A program made the position numbers and the translations under genes. The notes beneath the pieces were generated by a model, which ran no database searches, had not been told where the DNA came from, and saw nothing but the letters and a program-made list of their open reading frames with translations. This document shows, in pieces, positions 1-5,236 of a stretch of 5,307 nucleotides of DNA (positions within the stretch are counted from its first letter, which is position 1; each line of letters begins with the position of its first letter). The stretch covers positions 1-5,307 of the forward strand of contig CANFNE010000178.1 in NCBI GenBank assembly GCA_947448105.1. Reading direction: 5' to 3'. The DNA comes from Burkholderiales bacterium. Its GTDB lineage: Bacteria; Pseudomonadota; Gammaproteobacteria; Burkholderiales; Burkholderiaceae_C.

Positions 1-1835
1 AGCTTGCCTTGCTCCATCAGCGCCAGCTTGTATTCCCATTCGCCGGTCAACTCCGCCTTAGACAACTCTTCGGCGCCCAGGCCGCGCAAAAGCGTCATCA
101 GCTGAAACGCCTTGGCCGTGGGGATCAGCTCGCGGCCTTCGCGCAGCATGTATTTTTCGGCAATCAAACCTTCAATAATGCTCGAGCGCGTGGCAGGCGT
201 GCCCAGGCCTTTTTCCTGCATGGCTTCGCGCAGCTCGTCGTCTTCCACGGTTTTGCCAGCACCCTCCATGGCGCCCAAAAGCGTGGCTTCTGAATAGCGC
301 GCCGGGGGCCGGGTCTTCAGGCCCTTGGCGTCCACCGCCTCGGCGCGCACTTTTTCATTGGGCGCCACGGGCACCAGGCTTTGGCCCTTGTCGCCGTCTT
401 TGGCGTCTTCTACCTCAACGGCGGCTTCTTTGCCGTAAATCGCCAGCCAGCCGGGGTTGACCAGCACCTTGCCTTCGGTCTTGAAGTGATGCTCGTTTAT
501 CTTGGACACGCGCGTCGTCACCTGGTACTGGGCGCTTGGGAAAAACACCGCCATAAAGCGGCGCACCACCAGGTCGTACACCTTTTGCTCGGCCTCCGAC
601 AGGCCGCTGGGCGCTTGCAGGGTGGGGATGATGGCAAAGTGATCGCTCACCTTGCTGTTGTCAAACACGCGCTTGGTCGGTTTGATGTAGTTGTTGTTCA
701 GCGCCACCAGTGCATGGGGCGCCAGGTGGCGCATGCCGCTGTCGGCCAGCATCTCAAAGGTTTGCTTGACCACCGGCACATAGTCCTCGGGCAGGGCGCG
801 CGAATCGGTACGCGGGTAGGTCAGTGCCTTGTGGCGCTCGTACAGGCTTTGCGCGATTTGCAGCGTGGTCTTGGCCGAATAGCCAAACTTGCCATTGGCC
901 TCGCGCTGCAGGCTGGTCAGGTCAAACAACAGGGGAGACGCTTGGGTGGTGGGTTTGCTTTCTTCCGTGACCGTGGCTTGCTGGCCACGGCAGGCGTCGG
1001 CAATGGCCTGGGCCTGGGCCAGGTCCCAAACGCGGTCGGCCTTTTTCTCGGCGTCTTCGGCGTCGCGTTTGTGCTGCGGGTCAAACCACTTGCCCGGGTA
1101 CTGGCCGGCCACGGCAGCAAAGCTGGCGTGGATCTCAAAGTAGTCGCGGCTGACAAACTTGCGAATCTGCTCTTCGCGTTCCACCACCACAGACAGGGTG
1201 GGCGTTTGCACCCGGCCCACGGTGGTTAAGAAGAATCCTCCGTCACGCGAATTGAACGCCGTCATGGCGCGCGTACCGTTGATGCCGACCAGCCAATCGG
1301 CCTCGGAGCGGCAGCGCGCGGCGTCGGCCAGGGGCTGCATTTGCGCGTTGGTGCGCAGGCTGCCAAAGCCGTCGCGAATCGCCTGCGGCGTCATGCTCTG
1401 CAGCCACAGGCGGCTCACCGGCTTGCCCAGCGGCTTGGCGCCACCGGCGTATTGCTCAATCAGCCGAAAGATCAACTCGCCCTCGCGGCCCGCGTCACAG
1501 GCGTTGACGATTTTGTCCACGTCTTTGCGCTTGGCCAGTTTGACCACGGCGTTCAGGCGCGTCTTGGTCTTGTCCACCGGCTTCAAATCAAAGTGCGGCG
1601 GAATCACCGGCAGGTTGGCAAAGCTCCACTTGCCGCGCTTGACGTCAAAGGCTTCGGGCGCCTGGATCTCCACCAAATGGCCTACGGCGCTGGAGACGAT
1701 GTAGGCGTCGCTCTCAAAGTACTCGTCGTGTTTTTCGAACTTGCCCGCCAAGGGCGTGAGCGCACGCACGATGTCCTGGGCCACCGATGGCTTTTCTGCA
1801 ATGACCAGAGTTTTCGACAAAGCTTCAGTTTTCAT
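1..1835 (-). CDS. topB: DNA topoisomerase III, type IA (C-terminus cut off by window edge)
   Basis: Type IA topoisomerase that cuts and passes single DNA strands, helping to relax negative supercoils and resolve replication or recombination intermediates in the cytoplasm. I translated 611 codons from the ATG at 1835-1833, open to the left edge. The TOPRIM domain starts with AEKPSVAQD (glutamate 14) and continues to NACDAGREGELIF (residues 111-123). Its second acidic position is Gly116, which I recall as normal for many TopB proteins. The active-site block LTYPRTDS has catalytic Tyr340 and Arg342. SDHFAIIPT (397-405) and GLGTPATRSSIIEGL (543-557) are further conserved blocks. Family members are usually longer than 611 residues, so the C-terminal part, often with zinc-binding motifs, is missing. 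The start is favoured because the TOPRIM strand follows within ten residues. No strong ribosome-binding site is seen; a weak GGA lies about 12 bases upstream. The gene is divergent from the SET gene. Identification is firm. Confidence 0.96.
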   Translation of the reverse strand, partial: MKTEALSKTLVIAEKPSVAQDIVRALTPLAGKFEKHDEYFESDAYIVSSAVGHLVEIQAPEAFDVKRGKWSFANLPVIPPHFDLKPVDKTKTRLNAVVKLAKRKDVDKIVNACDAGREGELIFRLIEQYAGGAKPLGKPVSRLWLQSMTPQAIRDGFGSLRTNAQMQPLADAARCRSEADWLVGINGTRAMTAFNSRDGGFFLTTVGRVQTPTLSVVVEREEQIRKFVSRDYFEIHASFAAVAGQYPGKWFDPQHKRDAEDAEKKADRVWDLAQAQAIADACRGQQATVTEESKPTTQASPLLFDLTSLQREANGKFGYSAKTTLQIAQSLYERHKALTYPRTDSRALPEDYVPVVKQTFEMLADSGMRHLAPHALVALNNNYIKPTKRVFDNSKVSDHFAIIPTLQAPSGLSEAEQKVYDLVVRRFMAVFFPSAQYQVTTRVSKINEHHFKTEGKVLVNPGWLAIYGKEAAVEVEDAKDGDKGQSLVPVAPNEKVRAEAVDAKGLKTRPPARYSEATLLGAMEGAGKTVEDDELREAMQEKGLGTPATRSSIIEGLIAEKYMLREGRELIPTAKAFQLMTLLRGLGAEELSKAELTGEWEYKLALMEQGK

Positions 1836-1929
1836 ATGACTACAATTCCGTTTTCTCGCGCACGCACAAGCGCGCACTCGCAGGCACGCACACGCGCACC
1901 CATACGATTCACCATACCAAATTTTTGCT
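1836..1929. promoter_or_regulatory. Divergent intergenic region between topB and the SET gene, with alternating purine-pyrimidine tracts
   Basis: This 94-bp gap must hold, or lie next to, the promoters of the two divergent genes, unless transcription starts inside a coding region. I find no convincing -35/-10 pair on either strand. The best -10-like hexamers are TACGAT at 1903-1908 (plus) and TATGGT at 1916-1911 (minus), each matching four of six consensus bases without a good -35. The middle is a C/G/A-rich run in which purines and pyrimidines alternate strictly for 12 bases (1857-1868) and 16 bases (1884-1899). The 9-mer GCACGCACA occurs at 1860-1868 and again at 1884-1892. CCATAC also occurs twice, at 1900-1905 and 1912-1917. 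The regulatory role is inferred from gene orientation only. Confidence 0.5.
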
Positions 1930-2421
1930 GTGCTTAAAAAAACCGTTGCCGCACCCGCCACCCGCCGCACCCAAGTCCGCGAGTCTGGCATCCACGGCAA
2001 GGGCGTTTTTGCGATGCGCGATTTCGCCGAAGGCGAAACCATCATGGAATACACCGGCGAGGTGATCAGCTGGCAAGAAGCGCAAGACCGCCACCCGCAC
2101 GACCCCGGCAACCCCAACCACACGTTTTATTTCCATATTGACGACACGCGTGTGATCGACGGCTTGCGCCAAGGCAATTCGGCCAAATGGATCAACCACT
2201 CGTGCGACGGCAACTGCGAAGCCGACGAAGTGCGCGGGCGCATCTTCATCAAGGCCCTGCGCAATATCAAGGCGGGCGAAGAACTGCACTACGACTACGG
2301 CCTGGTGACCGACGAGCGCTACACCGCCAAACTCAAGGCCGAATACCCCTGCTGGTGTGGCGCCAAGACCTGCCGCGGCACCTTGCTCGCGCCCAAGCGC
2401 CCGCAGTGGCGCAAGCGTTAG
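1930..2421 (+). CDS. SET-domain protein-lysine N-methyltransferase with post-SET zinc motif
   Basis: Predicted cytoplasmic enzyme moving methyl groups from S-adenosylmethionine to a protein lysine. It has 163 residues, little more than a SET domain. Residues 19-28 (SGIHGKGVFA) are the glycine-rich SET start and YTGEVIS is at 41-47. NSAKWINHSCDGNCE (83-97) carries the NHSC pseudoknot motif, and GEELHYDYG (116-124) supplies the catalytic tyrosine, probably Tyr123. The post-SET motif has Cys141, Cys143 and Cys148; with Cys92 of NHSC they would form the usual zinc site. There is no signal peptide or membrane segment. Both ends are basic: an N-terminal tail with KK and RR pairs, and a C-terminus rich in K and R. 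The start is a GTG at 1930 with no Shine-Dalgarno sequence; no ATG or GTG lies in frame just upstream, and the SET fold begins about 15 residues in. birA follows after 41 bp. The family is certain; the substrate is unknown. Confidence 0.93.
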   Translation: MLKKTVAAPATRRTQVRESGIHGKGVFAMRDFAEGETIMEYTGEVISWQEAQDRHPHDPGNPNHTFYFHIDDTRVIDGLRQGNSAKWINHSCDGNCEADEVRGRIFIKALRNIKAGEELHYDYGLVTDERYTAKLKAEYPCWCGAKTCRGTLLAPKRPQWRKR

Positions 2422-2462
2422 ACCCACCAGCCTTCCCGACGCCTGTCAGCGGTTCGGCCACC

Positions 2463-3332
2463 ATGCCCCACGCCACGTCCGTTCCGGTCCTGCGCTGGCC
2501 CGCAGAGGCCCTTTGGCACGCTGCCGAGCCCCTGTTGCCCGGCTTTAGCGTAGAAATCTTGCCCGAGCTGGGCTCCACCAACACCGAACTGATGCGCCGC
2601 GCCCGCCTGGGCCGCGCCGACCCGGTGCTGCTGGTGGCCGAGCGCCAAACCGCTGGCCGGGGCCGCCTGGGCCGCAGCTGGAGCAGCCACGGCGGCGCGC
2701 TGCACGACGGCGCGGGAACGCAAGCAGGCCTGGAAGCAGGCCCGGCCCCCGCTGCCGCTGCGCAGACCGGCGCATCCCTGACCTTCTCGCTGGGCCTGGC
2801 GCTCTCGCCCGCCGACTGGTCCGGCCTGTCGCTGGCCGTGGGCCTGGCCGTGGCGCACAGCCTGCATACCGGCATACAACTCAAGTGGCCCAACGACTTG
2901 TGGTTGGAGGGCCGCAAGCTCGGCGGCATCCTGATTGAAACCGTGGCGGTGGGCGAAGTGCGCTACGCCGTCATTGGCATTGGTATCAACATCGAACGCC
3001 CGGTGGCCCAAGAGTTGCGCACGCCGCCGGCTGCGCTGCGCGAGCTGCTGCCTGAGGTGGACGCCGCACAGGCGCTGGGCCTGATCGGGCTGCCCTTGGT
3101 GCAAGCGGTGTTGCGCTTTGCCGCCGAGGGTTTTGGCCCGCTGCGCAGCGCCTACCACGCGCGTGATTTGCTTTATGGCCAAGCGCTGGTCTGCACCGAC
3201 GGCACCGTGGGCCAGGGGCGCGGCGTGGACGCCAGCGGCGCCTTGCTGCTACAGACCGCCACCGGGCTGCAAAAAATAAGCAGCGCCGAGGTCAGCGTGC
3301 GCCCCCATAGCCCGGTTTTGGCAGGACACTGA
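2463..3332 (+). CDS. birA: Biotin-[acetyl-CoA-carboxylase] ligase, monofunctional (no repressor domain)
   Basis: Cytoplasmic enzyme that makes biotinyl-AMP and attaches biotin to the acceptor lysine of carboxylase carrier domains such as AccB. The 289-residue protein shows GSTNTEL (37-43), the biotin/ATP loop GRGRLGRSW (65-73), KWPNDLWLEGRKLGGILIE (141-159) with the catalytic lysine region, and GIGINI (172-177). Residues about 236-281 match the small C-terminal beta-barrel domain. The N-terminal winged helix of E. coli BirA is absent, so it should not act as the biotin operon repressor. An Ala/Gly-rich stretch at about residues 77-103, between GRSW and SLTFSL, is longer than the short turn usual there. 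The ATG at 2463 is chosen because the frame upstream overlaps the SET gene and no other ATG, GTG or TTG lies in frame in the 41-bp gap. The ribosome-binding site is poor. The next gene begins 5 bp downstream. Confidence 0.95.
   Translation: MPHATSVPVLRWPAEALWHAAEPLLPGFSVEILPELGSTNTELMRRARLGRADPVLLVAERQTAGRGRLGRSWSSHGGALHDGAGTQAGLEAGPAPAAAAQTGASLTFSLGLALSPADWSGLSLAVGLAVAHSLHTGIQLKWPNDLWLEGRKLGGILIETVAVGEVRYAVIGIGINIERPVAQELRTPPAALRELLPEVDAAQALGLIGLPLVQAVLRFAAEGFGPLRSAYHARDLLYGQALVCTDGTVGQGRGVDASGALLLQTATGLQKISSAEVSVRPHSPVLAGH
2685..2775 (+). repeat. Ala/Gly-rich insertion within birA with a short tandem duplication
   Basis: This part of birA encodes about 27 residues dominated by Ala, Gly, Pro and Gln. 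It sits between the GRSW loop and the SLTFSL strand, where biotin ligases normally have only a few residues. The 9-mer AAGCAGGCC occurs at 2722-2730 and again at 2734-2742, a 12-bp period that keeps the frame. This suggests the stretch grew by replication slippage. It is probably a flexible surface loop. Confidence 0.55.
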
Positions 3333-3337
3333 AGGCC

Positions 3338-3658
3338 ATGCGCCCGACCACTTTTCTCAAGTCACTGTCCCGCCGTTGGTACGCGGTGCAAGCCCTGCGG
3401 CCGTGGTTGCCCATCGCGCTGGTGTTGCTGGCGCTCAATAGCGTTTACTTTGCCTGGTCTCAGGGCGCTGGGGCCTCTCCGGGTGAGGCCTTGCTGCCCG
3501 AGTTCCATGCCGCCTCCATCGTGTTGCTCACGCCCGAAGAAGGCCAGCGCCGCCAGGCCCAAGCCCTGGCCCAGGCGCGCACCAAGGCCGCGCCGCCGCC
3601 CGACATGCTGGTGGAATTTGAGGCCGCCCCGGCCAAAGAAATCCCACCCGACCGCTAA
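3338..3658 (+). CDS. Small single-pass inner-membrane protein of unknown function
   Basis: A 106-residue protein whose function I do not know. A basic N-terminus (residues 1-21, with RR at 12-13) is followed by one hydrophobic segment at about 23-40, ending in NSVYFAWSQG. By the positive-inside rule the N-terminus would be cytoplasmic and the remaining 65 residues periplasmic. The tail has a stretch around HAASIVLLTPEEGQ (57-70), then an Ala/Gln/Arg-rich part that may be helical, then a Pro-rich acidic end. The YFAWSQG after the membrane segment and the later LLTPEE recall small betaproteobacterial membrane proteins encoded near birA, some annotated as SPOR-related. That is from memory, and no SPOR domain is visible. 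The ATG lies 5 bp after the birA stop, with AGGA at 3323-3326 as a possible ribosome-binding site, so translation is probably coupled to birA. It is the last gene of the rightward set. Codon use and position support a real gene. Confidence 0.8.
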   Translation: MRPTTFLKSLSRRWYAVQALRPWLPIALVLLALNSVYFAWSQGAGASPGEALLPEFHAASIVLLTPEEGQRRQAQALAQARTKAAPPPDMLVEFEAAPAKEIPPDR

Positions 3659-3686
3659 ACCGCGCAGGCACCGCCGAACCAAACCC

Positions 3687-3773
3687 GTCATCGCGAGGAG
3701 CGCAGCGACGTGGCGATCCACAGCGCGTGCTTACCGCGGCCTTGTGGATTGCCGCGCTTACGCTCGCAATGAC
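3687..3773. repeat. Imperfect palindromic dispersed-type repeat between convergent genes
   Basis: The left arm (3687-3722) and right arm (3743-3773) are inverted copies around a 20-bp loop. The outer 11 bases pair at ten positions (GTCATCGCGAG against GTCATTGCGAG, the right arm read in reverse complement). The inner 11 bases also pair at ten positions (GGCGATCCACA against GGCAATCCACA). The middles differ: 14 bases on the left and 9 on the right, giving an asymmetric internal loop. The GTCATTGCGAGGAGCG...GCAATCCA type is one I recall as a short palindromic repeat scattered through many bacterial genomes. It lies between two genes that run toward each other and could form a hairpin in transcripts from either side, possibly ending transcription or protecting 3' ends. 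No U-run follows, so it is not a textbook terminator. Confidence 0.8.
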
Positions 3774-3792
3774 AGCTGCAGCGCGCGCCGTG

Positions 3793-5232
3793 TCAGCTGT
3801 TGATCACACTAAAGCGCACGGTAAAGCAAGCCCCCGGTGGCGTCTGCCCCGGGCGGCTGTCTTCCACCGACACCGTGGCGTGGTGCTGGTGCGCAATTTC
3901 CAAGACGATGGGCAGGCCCAAGCCCGAGCCGTCGGCCTCGTTGCCCAGGGCGCGGTAAAAGGGTTGAAACACCAGTTCGCGCTCAGCCGCAGGCACGCCG
4001 GGGCCGGTGTCTTCTACTTGCAGCACCAGCGCCCGGCTGAAGGGGTCCACCAGCACGCGCGCGGTAATCATGGCCTGTTTGCCCGGGCGCGGCAGCGTGT
4101 AGTTGATGGCGTTGTCCACCAGGTTGCGCACCATTTCCTGCAGCAAGGTGGCGTTGCCCTGCAGCACCACGCCGTCGGTGTGGGCGTCGGCGCCCTCGTA
4201 GCCGATGTCGATTTGTTTTTCTACGGCGCGCGGCACGCAGTCGCGCACCACGTCCATGGTCAGGCGCGCCAGATTGCAGGGCTGGTGCGCCAGCACGGCG
4301 GCGCTGCTTTCGGCGCGGGCCAGTGCCAACAACTGGTTGACCGTGTGTGTGGCGCGGATGCTCGAGCGTCCGATGTGGCGCAGCGACTGCTTGAGCTCGT
4401 CGGCGCTGGCGTCCTGGCGCTGCGCCAGGTCGGCCTGCATGCGCAAGCCCGCCAGGGGCGTCTTGAGTTGGTGCGCCGCATCCGCCAAAAAGCGCTTTTG
4501 CGTGGCAATCGAGTCTTTCAGGCGCAAGAGCAGGTCGTTCACGGAAGACACCAGCGGCGCCACCTCTAGCGGCACCGCTTCTACGTCCAAGGGGCTCAGG
4601 TCGTCCGGGTTGCGGGCGCGAATGCGCTCTTCCAGGCGGTTGAGTGGCTTGATGGCCTGCGCCAGCGCCAGCCACACCAGCAGCACCGCCAGCGGCAAGA
4701 TCACAAACTGCGGCAGCATCACGCCCTTGACAATTTCGGTGGCCAGCATTGAGCGCTTGTCCATGGTCTCGGCCACCTGCACCAGTGCCGGTGGGCTGTC
4801 GGGCACATCCACCCGCACCCACATATAGGCCACCTTCAGGTCCAGCCCGCGCAGTTGCGCGTCGCGCAGGCGCACCTCGCCCACCGGCGCGCGCTCTTCT
4901 TCGGGCGGCGCGGGCAGGCCACGCTCGCCGCTCAGAAACTCGCCCTTGGGGCCCATCACCTGGTAGTACACGGTGTCTGCCTCGTCGGCCCGCAGCAGCT
5001 CGCGCGCGGGCTGCGGCAACGCAAAGCGCACCGCGTCTTTTTGCACCGTAATAAGCTGCGCCAACGCCCCCACGTTGTATTCCAGCGCCCGGTCAAACGG
5101 CTTGCCCGCAATCCCCTGCGCCACCAGCCACGTCAGCACCAGCGTGACAGGCCACAACAACAAAATGGGCGTGAGCATCCAATCCAAAATCTCGCCAAAC
5201 AGCGAGCGCTGCTCACGCTGGAAAATTTTCAT
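3793..5232 (-). CDS. Sensor histidine kinase, TctE-like (2CSK_N-type sensor)
   Basis: Inner-membrane sensor kinase of a two-component system: it autophosphorylates on histidine and passes the phosphate to a response regulator. The 479 residues contain membrane segment 1 (about 18-39), a periplasmic region (about 40-170), membrane segment 2 (about 171-193) and a HAMP-like linker (about 194-240). The H-box FLADAAHQLKTPLAGL has phospho-acceptor His254. The ATPase domain shows the N-box RNLVDNAINYT (Asn374), G1 VEDTGPGVP (406-414), the F-box FQPFYRALG (422-430) and G2 GSGLGLPIV (435-443). All catalytic motifs are intact. The N-terminal style, with a short cytoplasmic start, a Leu/Trp/Pro-rich first helix and then PFDRAL, fits the 2CSK_N sensor of TctE relatives, some of which control tricarboxylate uptake; this ligand is not shown. 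The cognate regulator is not in the window and would be expected beyond the right edge. The ATG at 5232 has no clear ribosome-binding site and is abutted by repeat-like DNA. Confidence 0.93.
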   Translation of the reverse strand: MKIFQREQRSLFGEILDWMLTPILLLWPVTLVLTWLVAQGIAGKPFDRALEYNVGALAQLITVQKDAVRFALPQPARELLRADEADTVYYQVMGPKGEFLSGERGLPAPPEEERAPVGEVRLRDAQLRGLDLKVAYMWVRVDVPDSPPALVQVAETMDKRSMLATEIVKGVMLPQFVILPLAVLLVWLALAQAIKPLNRLEERIRARNPDDLSPLDVEAVPLEVAPLVSSVNDLLLRLKDSIATQKRFLADAAHQLKTPLAGLRMQADLAQRQDASADELKQSLRHIGRSSIRATHTVNQLLALARAESSAAVLAHQPCNLARLTMDVVRDCVPRAVEKQIDIGYEGADAHTDGVVLQGNATLLQEMVRNLVDNAINYTLPRPGKQAMITARVLVDPFSRALVLQVEDTGPGVPAAERELVFQPFYRALGNEADGSGLGLPIVLEIAHQHHATVSVEDSRPGQTPPGACFTVRFSVINS

Positions 5233-5236
5233 CTAG

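Noticed and set aside
114..116. Gly in place of the second Asp of the TopB TOPRIM motif (residue 116, numbers here are residues) as a sign of an inactive enzyme
   Set aside because: The DAGREGE form is, as far as I recall, common in active TopB relatives, and all other catalytic residues are present.
381..1229. Long plus-strand open frame of 282 codons opposite topB
   Set aside because: It lies wholly antisense to a clearly conserved topoisomerase reading frame. Its product is His/Gly/Leu-rich without domains, as expected from the shadow of a high-GC gene.
1159..1937. Two overlapping plus-strand open frames (1159-1704 and 1341-1937) opposite the 5' part of topB
   Set aside because: Both are antisense to the TOPRIM region of topB and show no recognisable motif or start signal.
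2187..2462. Upstream extension of the birA frame into the SET gene
   Set aside because: The extension translates the SET gene in another frame into Arg/Gln/His-rich nonsense. The biotin ligase similarity begins after the ATG at 2463.
2418..3182. Minus-strand open frame of 254 codons opposite birA
   Set aside because: It is antisense to conserved ligase motifs and its composition (Ala/Gly/Gln/Arg) is that of a shadow frame.
3772..3800. Inverted repeat ACAGCTG / CAGCTGT around a 15-base loop at the kinase stop codon
   Set aside because: The 7-bp stem is perfect but short, the loop is long and no T-run follows. It could be chance, so it is not called a terminator.
3727..4569. Plus-strand open frame of 280 codons starting in the palindromic repeat
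   Set aside because: It runs opposite the catalytic domain of the histidine kinase, is rich in His, Gln and Val with no domain, and begins inside the repeat.
3983..4822. Second minus-strand open frame of 279 codons overlapping the kinase
   Set aside because: It is in a different frame of the same strand as the kinase, whose H, N, G1, F and G2 boxes are intact; this frame encodes Gly/Ala/Arg-rich low-complexity sequence.
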